DNA of 64,000 nt from Aspidiotus rigidus (Eukaryota > Arthropoda > Insecta > Hemiptera > Diaspididae), in contig JAVHKY010000025.1 of the NCBI GenBank assembly GCA_035079385.1, forward strand, positions 20,124,501 to 20,188,500, in the 5' to 3' direction. Under the pieces are notes generated by a model. The model saw only the letters and a list, made by a program, of their open reading frames with translations, was not told the origin of the DNA and ran no database searches. Within the stretch, counting starts at the first letter, position 1. Each line of letters begins with the position of its first letter. Shown piece by piece: positions 10,301 through 23,156 of this stretch. A program made the translations under genes and the position numbers.

Positions 10301-12936
10301 GGAACTTTCCATACTGGGTACCCTAGACTGAATTTTTCTGTGAAGGTTCAATTAAGCCTTTTTGTTTTCTACAAACCTCATTGATTCTACTATTTCTTCT
10401 GTCCGTTGCACATTGAATCAGCAGGAATAAGGGAAGAGACCGCTTGAAGATTTTAAAAAAGGTGATCTAACTCATTTCCAGTACTCGACGATTTAGGAGG
10501 GTCGCCGATTTTGGTCAGGTCAGAATTTATCTCGAAATATTAGCCATTTTTTTATTCATGTAGTCGGAGAAATTCAGGAAAATCTTCGCAACATGGTGCA
10601 CCGGAGTGAGGGAAGCAAATAGGAAAAGTTTTAAATCATAGTCCTTATACGTATTTGTTGACTTTTCCGAAATTTTCTAAGAAAAATCTTTAAAATCATA
10701 TGGGAAAAACGTTTACAAAAAAAAAGAGCAGAAATCGTTCAGCTTATTATTATGCGGTCGAAGTTTTATGTTCGCAGTATTTCATTCTGCGAGTACTTCA
10801 AGCGTCAGTTCAAATATGACGCATTTTTCTGTGGTCTCTATCGTAATTTCGCAATTAAATTGTGGCGCCCAAATTGTTTTCGTAGATGACTATTCGTAGT
10901 GGTAGCAATATCTATATATTTTTTTTTGCTTTTCAACATCCATTACAGATGACTAATTTTGTATCGACTAAAATGAGAATTCACTATGGAAAACTTATTG
11001 GAACTCCATTATGGAATAATTTCGAAGAGTCTGAAGTTGATGAGAAGAGTGGAGAGCGGTGATGTTCTCATTCCTCCTCTTGATGAAAGAAGAAACATTA
11101 TCTTCTTCATATAGACTTAGCTCGAAGTCTGCATAAAATTTCTCCCTCCACTTCGGATCGCGGTGAAACAAATTCAATTGAGATATGTGTTTGTCAAACT
11201 TCTATCCAAACTTCGACCATATGAATAATCGAAACCATTCGCTGTCGTTCCAAGAGAGCAGTTTGAAACATTCTATTTGGATGAGAGAGTGTGCAAATAT
11301 AAATATTTATTCGAAAATAAAAGAGATGCATTTGGATAGATTCACCAGTCAGTGCGCGTAATGTAGACGAGTCGAAGAAAAGAAAAATAATCGCGAGAGA
11401 AAATGAGAGAAGAATTTGTCATTACTTAGCTCGCATTATTGTTCCTTCCTCTTTATGAGATATCTCCAACAAAATTAGAGATAAGTGGTCTAGAAAGAAA
11501 TGGAGGAATTATCGGTTTGTTACTTGAGCAAATTGAGAGAAATGGGTGCGCATTTGGTGATTGTAGTAAGAGCTAAACCCTCAGTTTCATCGGGAAAAAA
11601 TATAAAGTTGATAAGCTATGATTCCAGAGCCTTATTTTCCGTTCAAGAGACTGTGATTTGAAGGATACATTTTTTCAAGAAAAGATGAGAAAATGATTCG
11701 ATTCTGGGACCAAAATATCTACGCATGGTGTAAGTAAGAGTTTCCAAATCTAAGCTAGAACAAGCTTTTTCATCATAAATCTGAGGTTTAAGTCATCATC
11801 CCCGTTGTAAGAGGTATCTTATACTTCCAGCTCTACCTTCTATACTGCCATGTCCATAGTTTCTGCAAATATCTGTTGTTTTAATTATGATTTCATTTCG
11901 CTTTTCTGAAATTTTTGAGCGAAAGTCGGGCTCGATTACATTATAACAATATTATGGGCTAAGAGGGTGACGAATGGTTCCAAAGAAAGGAGGGATCTAG
12001 TAATATTATTGGTAGTTCCCTAAGTTAGCCTCAAGCCCTTCGAGAGCCACACCCCGACTTGGGGAATAGATGTGGAAAGTTTTTTTCATTCGCCAATTTC
12101 TCGTGAATTTCGTATTTTTCTATCGATTTTTTCCAGGATAGCGCCATTGAGCCCGGGGTAAAAAATGTCTAGTCCCCTGGCCTTCTCGTCAGACCTATCG
12201 AGAAAAAGCAAACCATTATCGTCGTTGAAATCGGTGTGCAAATTGAATCTGAGTTTATCTGTGGAAAAAATCAGATAGACATATGGGTCCGTTTTAATTT
12301 CGTTCAATCCCCAGTGACAGGAAATGCACCGTGCGATAGTCTTATCATTTCGACACTTCTTTCTGCGTCAATTTCCTGTTGATTGTTTCGGTTATTCAAA
12401 TTTAATCAACTAATTTTATTACTATGTATCTAAAATATTTTCGAACGTTTGTACTAGAATTTTTCGTGAATTATAATATTGTATACGTGTTGTAAGCTTT
12501 GTGGCCCGAGTTGGAAGTGATGCCTTCCCCGCAGTTATTGTGTACTTTTATCTGTAAGTCCCTAAGTAGGTTGTGTACACATTCCGCCAAGCCTATACGC
12601 CACCGATTCTCTAATACCATATCAAAACCAGTGAGGTTGTGTAATCGAAGATAGTGATTGTTTTTTCAGTTTTCCTTTATTTTCTTTTCCTATACAATAT
12701 TTTATATTTTTCTTTCCGATACATATTTTCTTTGCCTTTCTCTCCTCGCAAGCTACGAGAGAATCCGATCGTAGTTTGTCACTCTATGAAATCCAAGAGA
12801 TTCGATCTGTTGCGCCGCTTGTTTCAAAATTGTAGAAGTTGGAATCATCTTCGGAAACGAGAATTCAAGGATACGGAAAGATACGAATGATTGATGTTGA
12901 AAATTCTCTCTTGTTTTTGGGGGATTTAAAAAAGCC
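10301..12936. other. No gene or repeat recognised
   Basis: I read both strands and found only short ORFs with no family features. Confidence 0.45.
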
Positions 12937-13214
12937 TTGTGTGAAAAATCGACTCAAATTTTTATCGGTAAGAGCTTATTATTTTATTATTCAATTTTCG
13001 TGAGCCTGAGTTCTCTGAACTTCCAATCATGTTTGGCGTTGATGCTTTTGAACAAATTTTTACATACAATGAATCTCGAGATTTTTTTCTCTTCTTTCCA
13101 CAAATTTGAACCTAGGCGCTCAGATGTGGAAGGCGGGAGAAGCGAACAAATTTCAAACTCCACCCTTACCTCTCACTTCCCTCCACCAAAGTACGTCACT
13201 GGTAAAACCATTTT

Positions 13215-13300
13215 AGCGGGGAACCCGCTATCCATTTTGTTAGGAGATTACATCCTCAGAAAACGTCCGCGTCCACGAAGTTAGTGACCTAAGGTTAGGT
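13215..13300. repeat. Copy of the AGCGGGGAACCCGCT-headed dispersed repeat
   Basis: The palindrome at 13215-13229 is followed by ATCC...TTTGTTAGGAGA...CATCCTCAGAAAACGTCCGCG. This lines up with 25546-25640 and, on the opposite strand, with the sequence left of 5614. It lies just before the 45-bp array. Confidence 0.7.
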
Positions 13301-13312
13301 TAGGTTACAGGA

Positions 13313-13812
13313 CTTAGAAGAATTTCGAGTCTCGAGCTATATATGATAGGAGGGGGACTTAGAAGAATTTCAAGTCTCCTGCTATATATGATAGGAGGGG
13401 GACTTAAAAGAATTTCAAGTCTCGAGCTATATATGATAGGAGGGGGACTTAAAAGAATTTCAAGTCTCGAGCTATATATAATAGGGGGGGGGGGGACTTG
13501 GAAGAATTTTGACTTTCGAGCTACCGTCCGCCGTCCAACCAAAAACTTGGAAAAATTTTGAGACTCGAGCTATATATGACAGGAGGGGGACTTAGAAGAA
13601 TTTCGAGTCTTGAGCTATATATGATAGAAGGAGGACTTAGATGAATTTCAAGTCTTGAGCTATATATGATAGAAGGGGGACTTAGAAGAATTTCAAGTCT
13701 TGAGGTATATATGTTAGGAGTTGGACTTGGAAGAATCGTGACTTTTGAGCTATATATGATAGGAGGGGGACTTAGAAGAATTTCGAGCCTCGAACTATAT
13801 ATGATAGGAGGG
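13313..13812. repeat. Tandem array of a 45-bp unit, about 11 copies
   Basis: The unit begins ACTTAGAAGAATTTC, continues AAGTCTCGAGCTATATATGA and ends TAGGAGGGGG. Most copies are 45 bp long and differ at one to six positions. The fifth copy has its middle replaced by unrelated sequence (13522-13545) and the fourth has a lengthened G run. Because 45 is divisible by 3, long repetitive ORFs appear on both strands (Pro-Pro-Ile-Ile-Tyr or Gly-Gly-Leu-rich); these are artefacts. Single units of the same family are found near 2935, 3180, 5290, 5460, 52140-52300 and 52990. Confidence 0.95.
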
Positions 13813-13898
13813 AATGTAAAATGATAATTTCGATTTGAATTATATGACAAGATTATCAACTCAGTTCCACACCACCTGAGAGGTCGAGTTAAAGAACC

Positions 13899-13924
13899 GC
13901 GGGTTCCCCGCTGCCATTGCAACG
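13899..13924 (-). repeat. Inverted copy of the AGCGGGGAACCCGCT palindrome repeat
   Basis: GCGGGTTCCCCGCT followed by GCCATTGCA is the reverse complement of the sequence at 2891-2920 (TGCAATGGCAG then the palindrome). Confidence 0.7.
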
Positions 13925-16900
13925 TCTGCAATGACTTCTAATTTTTGATTTTTGGATTTTCACTGCGTTTTGAGTGGTGTTAGAAGAACGAGTCGATAAT
14001 TTGAGTACTCATAGTCTTACGATGAGTGTTTTTTGAAATTATTGAGTTTAAAAGGATCAGAATTTTCTCGTTCTACAATCTCCTTCCCCTTTCAAATATT
14101 CTCTAGTCTAATTTTGTTTTGAATTGATGCTGTCGACTTATTCAACATTTTATTCATTTCATCCCCTCCCTGAGTGATGACTTGATCTCTCTACTGCTTG
14201 AACCCGTGAACGATTGAACGTAGGATTCAACATCTTTTGCCTCCGTCATTCGATTTCGCCATTGTATACGCAATATTGAGTAAATATAGAGGTACTCGAC
14301 CTGATGTATGTAAAGGTGCAGAAAGCAATATTAATGTGAGTTTTTTCTCGGTAGTCGATCGGATGATGTTCAGCACCAATAAAACTCATTTCTACCTTAT
14401 ACACATATCTTATCTGAATTGTTGCGTAGCTTTGCGCAAATTTTATATTTTGAACTTATCTCCTACGTCATGAAGGTGTCCTCTATACTTTCCACTGATC
14501 ATTCGATACATTTCTGTGCAAAGCTCGCCGTACATATACTCGTATCTATGAAGAAATTATGCGAAGATTTCTTGCTATTTGCGCGGTTATTGTATGCCAT
14601 TCCAAGAAGATGAAGTCCTTATCATATACCTACTCATTTACACACTGTTGTGAACAGAAAAGTCAGTGAAGTACAGAGGTAATATTGACGATAACAAACA
14701 TCAGGTGATTCACCTTCAATCAAATGAGGCATGTCGATCGTTCAACTGTTCTGTTCGAGAGTCGTAGGATAGAGTGGGACTGTCCAAAATTTTGTTGAGC
14801 CCGCCTCATTCTCGATTAACTCATAGAAATGCAAAAAAATTCATCATAATCTTGTAAATATAGTCAGTCTTGTCATTATTGATTCGTCGTATGTCAATAT
14901 AGGAGGAACTGGGTCGTACGAAGCTCGTATAGGCTTCAAAGCGCAAGTGTGAGTATTTTATACAAATTAAAGCTCCGTCGGTGTAAACAAATCGCAGAAT
15001 CTTGAACTCGTTGGACAAATATTTCGAAAATTTATGACTATAAACTCGCAGAAAGAAGCCAGAGTTCTAACCTCGAAATGTATCCTTGCACTTCTCGTTT
15101 TGTCTGACAACGTGTGCTCAAAATTGACGTTTTCTCTGCTCGTGTGACTTTCGACCATTTAGAAACGCTGTACGAGGGTGATCACGTCTCGGCGATATCT
15201 CGAGCGCCCTCTCCCATTTTGCAGTCCCAACGAGATTTTGAACGACTCGCAAAAATTTCTATAATTCCATTTTTTTTTTTTTTCAGTACCACACTTTGCA
15301 TTGTATTTATACGGAAAAATTTGAAATTGCTGTCGCGCCGACGAAGTCTCCTCCACTCCCTTCCCCTTCGTACGAGACCCCTAACAGTATGCTTTCGAGG
15401 TAAAAACACGCCGGCATATTGATTTTTCAACAAATGATTTTGGCCTGTTTTTTTTGTTTTCGCGCACGTGATCAGAACGTGGATAACGTACAAATAATAT
15501 AAAGACGTAGACACGCGGAGGGGGAAAAGAGTAATAATTTTCTCGAAGAAAATATAGACTACCTACTATAGAACGAATAATAAGTCTCTCTTTTGTATTT
15601 CGTATTTCCCTGAAAAACCATCTGTTTCGTACTCCAGACGCTCGATATTAGCTTCTCGTTTACTGTATTTGAGCATCGTTTATTTTGTCGCGAAAGTTGT
15701 ATACATTGTAAAATGTCTGGCTTTAGGCGTCAATGAGTTTCGAACGTTGACATTAGTTCGGTATGTCTCATTTATTCGTAATAACAGTAACTTAGTTTTG
15801 AACGCCGTCTACATCACCGCAGTCACCCTAGTGCTGTCGCCCAACTGTTAAGCTCGTATAGCGAGCATATAGACTGTAATATTATAGAGTTTAATAATAT
15901 GTCGCTGAAATTTGTTTTCTATCTTCGGTTAAAAAAACACGTTTTAATATAGGTAGGTATAGCGAATTATTGCGGCGAGTAGGAAACAGTGGATAATCCG
16001 AAGGGAAACTTTTCTCCTATCTTGAAACAAGCTTAAAATCCCCTAATTCCAAACATGTCGAGCAGACCTTGTTACTGTCGCGCCTATCATGCTGTACTTA
16101 CCTTTCGGACGAGGCTATACTTCGAAAGAAAAATAAGGACATCGTATACAGTACATTTCTCCTGTAGACGATAAGAAATTCGTCGGTATTATTGGTCGAG
16201 AGAGAAGGGAAAAAACCAAACGCGTACGACAATTTTCCTTATCGCGTGGAAGTTCGCACGGTTATCCGTAGAAAATATTCGCATTTACAAAAAGTGACAT
16301 TAATAGTTATCTTTATCGAGGAATGTGAAATGAAGGTGGCGAACGCGGAACGAGGCGGTTGGAACTCGATGGAAAAATGTGCGAGCATCAGACGCAGTAA
16401 GTTCGCCGATATTTTGTCTTATCATTCCTTGTACGTGTGTTTTGGCCTGAGCCTACCTCTAATCCGTACAGAAATTGAGCGTAAAAATAGCAAAAATGTT
16501 TCTCCAGAGGCGATTGAGGTTCTCGAGTAAATAAATTGCCAGGATGACGTATATTCTATATGATCAAAAGTTGAGTTTATAAGCCATTTCCTCGAAATGA
16601 AAATCGGGTACAGTTTTTGAAAACTGACTTCAAAATTCGAAGTGTATCTTTAAGAAATTTCCAACTTTTTTCTCAAGGTGAAATTAAGATGATGCTCTCA
16701 AGTTCTTGTCCTATTCTTACTTCCACGAGGTATTTCGAGTTGCTAGAATATGCTAAAGGCTGGTGGAAAGGTTACTGTATTCTACTTACTCGTAGTAGTG
16801 AATTACGGAAGAAGATTGGAACACAAAATTTTGATTAGTCCAGTTTCCAGTATGTTAAGCTTAGTACAATGAAAGATGAAGATACAGGCCCGAAATTAGC

Positions 16901-17583
16901 GAAGGTCGAAATTTTCCAAGTCCTGGAAGTAGGTCAAGTTCATTGATGACGTCACAAAGATCTCTGAGGATAATTCCAAGTTTCATATAGTGAATTCTCC
17001 GTTGAAAAGTTTTGAAATGGGTTCGAACAGAATTTTATTCAATATACTTTATTTGAACTGTTTTTGTAATTTTGATGGAAAAGAAAATTCTTCAGTTCTT
17101 CCTCCCTCCTCCTCTTCCGATCCGCTACATCACTGGAGTTTCTTATTCTGTACGTGAGCGATTAGTTGGTGATTGGCGCACGGGGTCCGTGTATGCTATT
17201 TGCTAGAGAAACGTGTATGCGTGAATGGCCAACGCGAATAAAAACAGCGGCGCCGTAAAAAGAAAATACCGGAGTCTTTCAAGTTTATCGGTAAGCCTGA
17301 ACCTATTTTCCTTTTGCGCTCTGTCTTGAGTGCCCGGTAATGTCACGCGCCTCATCGACTACCTGGAGGCGTGAGAAAGATTTTAGTTGGACTCGTACGT
17401 CATAAATGAAAACAGCTTTGTGAGAACGTTTGATTGGTGAGCCTTTCGAAAGTACCTTTGAGACTCGACAGGACAACAGTGGCGTACTTATGAGAACCCC
17501 ACAACCGTCCTTGCTTAAACAAATTTGAACAGTGGACTAAAGAAAATTAAGATGATAGCCCAAGTTATGCAAATGCCCTAAGG
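13925..17583. other. No gene recognised; CpG-containing unique-looking DNA
   Basis: The longest ORFs (about 110 codons at 16192-16530 and 15182-15514) lack family motifs, splice context or a partner, and are left out. A stretch at 16905-16965 belongs to the TGACGTCA-containing dispersed repeat. Confidence 0.5.
16905..16965. repeat. Fragment of the TGACGTCA-containing dispersed repeat
   Basis: GGTCGAAATTTTCCAAGTCC...AGGTCAAGTTC..TTGATGACGTCACAAA resembles 38950-39010 and 39180-39245 in the same order. Confidence 0.6.
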
Positions 17584-18085
17584 CAGCGGTTCCCAAACTT
17601 GTGCGTAAGCCGACCTACAATGACTAATAGCAATTAATCCTCGACCCACCTCCAAAAAAAAAGGAAGAAATGAATGAAACCAATTTTGTTTAATACAAAT
17701 ACGTAAGTGCATATCTCGGGCAGTTTGATGAAAATAATGAGTTGAAAAAAAGGTGCACAAGCCAACTTGAATTATTACAACAAATTTGGATAATTATTCA
17801 CTGAGGAGTAGAGGTGTGGGAACAGTGGGCTTCTTTTCTAAGTTTAGCCATCACAGTTGGCATATTCACTTGAGACGTAGAAAGTTTCAGGCGCAATGAA
17901 TGTGACAGTTGTAAACGGTTCCGGTACTTCGTTTTCAGGCTGACTATGGTTGAAAACTCCTGCATTTTTTTTTTAGTTCCGTGCACTTATGTATTTTTGT
18001 ATTTGATTCTTTTCGCCTCAATAGCCGGGTTTGTCAGAATTTTTCGCGACCCACTTAGAGACCACCGGGAGTTTGGGAACCGCTG
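17584..18085 (-). mobile_element. Internally deleted hAT transposon with 8-bp target duplications
   Basis: The element has perfect 16-bp terminal inverted repeats, CAGCGGTTCCCAAACT. It is flanked on both sides by CCCTAAGG (17576-17583 and 18086-18093), the 8-bp target duplication diagnostic of hAT elements. It is only 502 bp long and keeps the 3' end of a transposase on the minus strand. The intact flanking duplication suggests it has never been re-excised. Confidence 0.93.
17798..17986 (-). pseudogene. hAT transposase C-terminal fragment
   Basis: The minus-strand frame contains LKTKYRNRLQLSHSLRLKLS and ends ...AKLRKEAHCSHTSTPQ. The LxTKYRNRLxxxxxLRLxLS pattern close to the C-terminus is typical of Charlie/ZBED5-like hAT transposases. 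The catalytic part is missing, so this is a remnant. Confidence 0.75.
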
Positions 18086-18093
18086 CCCTAAGG

Positions 18094-19478
18094 TATTAAC
18101 TTGATAACCTGACTTCTGGTGAACTTTTTCCGACGCGAAAACATCTATATTTGTGGGCGGAGGGGGGAGAGAGAGGATTGATTTAGTCAATGTTGTCAAC
18201 CCAGAATTTTGAACTCTCTTATGACGTTATAAAGTAGATGTGGCCCTAACTTCGGAAAAATTTCGACTTCTGAGCTATTGCGTGACCTACCATATCATAC
18301 CACGATTGTACAGAACAAAGTAATCACAGGACAGACTGAGACTCTGTAAGCTTGGCTAAAGATTAGTAGTTTAGTATTGGTAATGGCCTCTTTTCTGGAA
18401 AACTGGAGTCGGGGAGAAGTCAAGCATATTCTTTGGTCAGGAATAATCGAGAAAAAGTCTGGGAAATTTATTATTAGAAGGAAGGGGCTACTCTGTAAAA
18501 GTCCATGCCAAGAGATGTAGACCTTGGCTGAGCTAGTATTAGTAAAGGCCAAGCAAAGGGATCTAGAGTAGGCATTAACTGGAGGAGAGGTGAAGTAAAA
18601 ACGACTCTGCTGGCTTAGATTATGAGAGCGGAAATTGTAACGTCATCTGAGGGACTTTTTTACCGAATCATACTTCATCTGCGAGCAAACATTTCAAGCT
18701 TTTTATATGTATATTATGAAAAGGAGACTTGCAGAAATTTTTACTTTTGAGTTACTTGTGAGGAGAAGGCTTGGAGATTCCCCAAGCTATAGGTATTATG
18801 AACCTACAAATGGTAGCTGAAGGAGGGTGTGACGTCATTGAGAGTGGCTTTGATGTTTTCATGGTCTTAAATTCAGTGCTGTAGTCCAGAAGGGGAGTCG
18901 GTTATGGTTGTACTCCAAAAATTTGTTCAAAAAATTCCCAAGTATGCCACTGTAGTAGAGGGAATATGACGTAATGACATGTCTGTTGTATGAAGTTGAC
19001 GACACAGCTCATGAACAATCAAGTATGAATATAGAATAGAGGTCTTATCTTATATCAGTTACCTGTCTGACATTTTTCGAAGATTAATTGGAAAAGACAC
19101 GCGTCGAATAGAATGAAGTTTTAGAACATCCGCAGTAAGACCAAGACTTATGAAATCATAACTATATCGTCCTACTCGGCCTCAAGTCTTTCAAATGGAT
19201 CAAATTCTTCATAATCTGTTAAGGTTCGTGTTCCACATTTTGATACTTCCACGTCCTGCCCCATTCTTGATTCGAGCAACTTGAAGTCGTACCTCTCAAT
19301 CATCTCAATTAGTTCTCTTCCCTTCGAACATCTTACCATTAGCTGATTAGAGCCCCATTAGTGATACTTTCGCTGTGAAAATTTTGAGAAAATAACATTT
19401 TTCCTAAAATGAAGTCCTTATGCCCACCTTCATCGCACCGTCAAAAAGTTGAATTAGATTGCTCATAGTGTCCTGTAA
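18094..19478. other. No gene; diverged repeat fragments
   Basis: Weak matches to the 45-bp unit (about 18235-18280, 18720-18790) and a TGACGTCA at 18830-18837 are visible. ORFs are short and unconvincing. Confidence 0.4.
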
Positions 19479-19749
19479 CAGGGTGTCCACAAGTGCTGAG
19501 AAGTCCTTCAAGTCATGAAAAGTCATGAATTTTAGAAATAGGCACTGGAAGTCCTGAGAATTACTGAAATTTCCGGATAAAATCGTCCGAGTCCTTAATT
19601 TTTATAATCTCAAGGCGGTGCATTCACAAATTAATGTTATAAAAAATATTATTGAAATTTTCAATTTCAATGCAGATAAACTAAAAAGTGCTGCAAAAGG
19701 TACTGCAAGAGTGCTTCATTTTTACTTCTCGATTTTTGTAGACACACTG
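19479..19749. mobile_element. CAGGGTGTC-ended non-autonomous DNA element, copy 1 (degenerate)
   Basis: The left end CAGGGTGTCCACAAG pairs with the right end, read in reverse as CAGTGTGTCTACAAA, with two mismatches in the first 13 bases. Internal AAGTCATGAAAAGTCATGAA-type phrases resemble the other copies. The flanks TGTAA and CATAA match at only three of five positions. Confidence 0.5.
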
Positions 19750-19858
19750 CATAAGGACAAATTATTGAATTCTCATCTTTGATTGCTTGCCAGTAAGAAA
19801 ATTTATGGAAATTGTCTCGCTCTGGATTAATCTTTCAGTATATTCAAAGTTATTAAAA

Positions 19859-20345
19859 TCTTTTAAAACTCAAATTCTGTTACTCATTTTTATTATCCCG
19901 GGAGAGCGTATGAGCGACCGTGGGGTTTTTAGGGGGTGGATGGGGGGAATTCGGGAATAAACCACTTAGAACTCGTAAATTCTCTCAAAATATCATAAAA
20001 TTTTTTCAATACCCTCCTCCTCCTCCTCCTCCTCAAAGATATTTCAGATATGTCACCGATTGACGACGTTGGAAGGAAGAAATGGCCAACCGCCACCCCC
20101 ACCTCTTTTGAAACTCAAATTCTGTTACTCATTTTTACTCTCCAGAGGAGAGTGTATGAGTTACCGTGGGGTATTTAAGGGGGAAGGGGGGAAATTTGGG
20201 AATAAACCACTTAGAACTCGAAAATTCTCTTCGAAGTATCATAGAATTTTTTCAATATCCTCCTCCTCCCCGAAGATATTTCAGATATGCCACCGAGTGA
20301 CGATGTTGGAGGAAGAAATGACCGACCCTCTCCCCCACCTAGTAT
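19859..20345. repeat. Tandem duplication, two units of about 244 bp
   Basis: Copy 1 (19859-20103) and copy 2 (20104-20345) share AAACTCAAATTCTGTTACTC, CCGTGGGGT, GGGAATAAACCACTTAGAAC, CCTCCTCCTCC and AGATATTTCAGATATG in order, with an offset of 245. A (CTC)n run lies at about 20014-20034. No protein is encoded. Confidence 0.85.
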
Positions 20346-23000
20346 AATTAATTCATCTACATATTTTTGGTGGTAGAAGAGGCGGTAGATAGGAATAAAT
20401 GCGTTCATTAAAACATGGCTTCTTAGAAAATTCACAATTCGAAAAACTATTTGTGGGAAGGAAGGCGGTCCGAGTTGGTGAAGGTGAGATGTAAGCAAAC
20501 CCACAGAGGAATTTTTGTTCCAAGATGTTGTCTGGTTCCGGATTTGTTACAACTACCCAATAAAAGAGCACATTCAAATGACGTTACTTTTTGGTTTAAA
20601 TTCTTGAATATTCTTCATTGGCATCAACAAGCGTCAGTGACGAAGCCCGATCATCCTCTTCCAGTGGTCTAGCGAAGAAGGAGTAGTCAGAGGGGGTCAA
20701 ATACTCCTTGAAATGAGAAATTTTCTCTAAAATACAATCAACATTACAGAAAAGGATGAAGTATTGCGTGAAATTCATCCTCTTAAATGTCATTGTTCGA
20801 CACCCCTCAACCCCTTACCTTGAAAATTTGTTTGTTCGCCAAAATTTTCATTCGTCATTAGATTATTGGGCGCTTATAGTTCTTGGTGTGGAATTTTCTC
20901 AATAAGGAGATAAAGTGAGGGTAAATTTTGTTGAATGCATTCGCATTGAAGAGACGAGGCAATAACTGTGCATCACATAAAAATTGAATTCCAATCTTAC
21001 CATTGTTTTGATGATCAAATTTGGTCCTCTTTTGGGTACTGCATTTCAGATTGGTTCCTTCCTTGGGGTTTATATTGTGGACATGTGTGGGGCGATGATA
21101 TGATCTGCTCCGAAATTTTAGATCTTACTTCAGAAGTTTTTCGTGACATGATGGGCAGATAAATGACGTTGGTACCCGCGCCATTCTCAAATAATATCAA
21201 ATTTATTCATCGCTGGTGTTATTCCATTTTTCGATCAAGCTTCCAATTATGATGTATTTCCACAAGCTGTATGGAGCGTGGGTACCTCGCTGTACAAACT
21301 GTTCCGCGTTGTTGGTATTATTTCGCAACATTTCCCCTCGTTCAAAGCGTCCGGTACGTCTTCATTATTTCGGATGTTCTATTTACATGGTCACTTCGGT
21401 GCTTGTAAGGCTAGTTCTTCCGCTCGAAAAGCTAATTTTCGTCCATTTTCACCGTATAAGCTACCTCTTATCGCGTACATTATGAACAGAAGTACCCGAT
21501 TAGGACTGTACGTACATTCGTTAACTAACAAAAGGGATCGGTTTAGGTAAGCTTTATTCGCTTGTTTTAAAACATTTCGCGCATGGATGAGTGGTCGGCG
21601 GCTCATTCTCTTTCAAAATCGACTTTACCGCGCGAATTTGTCGACGCGAGTCGAAATCGGGTTAGCTTTTTCGTCGAATGCTCGGGCGACCGAAAAGTGT
21701 TGAAATTTAATTCGAAGCGTGTCAACGATTCTTGTACGTGTAGAAAAATGCCTTTTTCAAGACCACGAGTGCACTCGTATGAAGTATTGCCATAAGGTTG
21801 AATCTCGCATCCCCGCAAACGTAGGTATTATAGTTCTGCGTGACCCAAATAATGTAGTGTGTGTATATCGAACTAATCCGAGTGGCTAGATTGTTTCCTC
21901 TTTCCACTTACCTCATTTTCATCTATTCGAGCCCGTTACTAAAAGAATTGTTGTGCTCGAAAACAAAGGATGTGTTGGAGTATTCTCGGCCCATCAGTGA
22001 CTGAGAATGTGAGAGGGAAGACCGTAATATAACGATGCAAACAGAATACTTTATTCTAAACTATTCTTCATTAATTTTTTTGTTTTTTATTTGTTTCCAG
22101 GTAATCAAAAATACTTTATTCAAGACATTCCACGCTATCACTCGGCTGTGCATATTTTTCTGATAAGAGGTAAAAAAGAGGGAACCTATGAAAGTTGCCT
22201 CTTATTTAATTTCAAATAATATTTTCTCTTAAGATATTTGGCTTCACTTCCGTGGTCGCATCGGATTCGAAAAATCGTAAAATTCTGCTTCTCATTCGTT
22301 TGTATCACATACCCGAATTTCAGTCGCATTTATCCTAGTTTACCGGGGGTTGATACAGAAGCACCGACTTTAGGGAGGTATGACTCTTTTGCTTCTCTCC
22401 TTCTCGAATATAATTTTAAGGGGGGGGGGGGGATTTTTTCCTGGATTAATTTTATTGTTTACTGACAGCAAGTTTGAAGGACGAATTCATTTAATTTTAT
22501 ACAGTAAGGAATCCTCCCTTTTTCAAATTTTGAGAAATCGGTACTGTTGTTTTCAAACAACTATAAGTGTTCTATAGGTCCTGTTAGTCTTTTCACGCTG
22601 TTTAGTCGATAAATGTGACTCAAAGTTGGGTACGTGATGATGAAAATTGATGAACGGAAGAGGTTCTCTCGATTTTAATTTAAGTTGGTAGATCGTTAGA
22701 AACAAAGTTGCTTACGAAAAATACAAGAATTGTTGAAATTTAACATGCCTGTAACTGGGAGCTAGAAGTCCCCTTCCTCCTCCCTCAGTTATAATTGGCG
22801 TCTGGAAGAAATAACGAATGGTCGCTACACTCTGGCCTACAACGCAGATCAAAGGGCCAATTTCGAAGATTTTTTTACGTTGAATATTCAGGAGCCTCCA
22901 ACAAATTGTCTCTCGTTTTTCCCAAATATTCTCTATAAAATAGATTCCTTGCTTTCCTCAATTTACTCCAATAGTGAATCCTAATTTTCAAGTTCTTGTC
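20346..23000. other. No gene recognised
   Basis: The stretch holds short ORFs only, and a 13-base G run at 22420-22432. Confidence 0.45.
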
Positions 23001-23156
23001 CAGGGGTGCCGTGATCCCTCAGTTTAATGAAGAAACCCCCTCAAACTTTAATTTCTTGAAAAAGGTAAAATAATAATTTCCCCCCCCCCCCCAAAAAAAA
23101 AAAAAATAACGAATACGAAGAATTATCTTCATGAAAATGGCGTCACGACACCCCTG
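23001..23156. mobile_element. Short hAT-like non-autonomous element
   Basis: The ends CAGGGGTGCCGTGA and, in reverse, CAGGGGTGTCGTGA form 14-bp inverted repeats with one mismatch. The 156-bp interior holds a C-run/A-run core. Flanking duplications are not clear. The CAGGGGT ends suit the hAT superfamily, but the assignment is inferred. Confidence 0.6.

Noticed and set aside
13286..13306. TTAGG-like telomere repeat (GGTTAGGTTAGGTTACAGG)
   Set aside because: Only two to three units next to a dispersed repeat; too short to be telomeric, and TTAGGTTAG also occurs near 23765.
13300..13931. Repetitive ORFs on both strands (GGGLKRISSLELYMI and PPPIIYSSRLEILLS repeats)
   Set aside because: They are translations of the 45-bp tandem array; 45 is a multiple of 3, so stops are avoided in several frames at once.
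16192..16530. 112-codon ORF on the + strand
   Set aside because: No recognised motif, no splice or promoter context, and length is within chance for this window.
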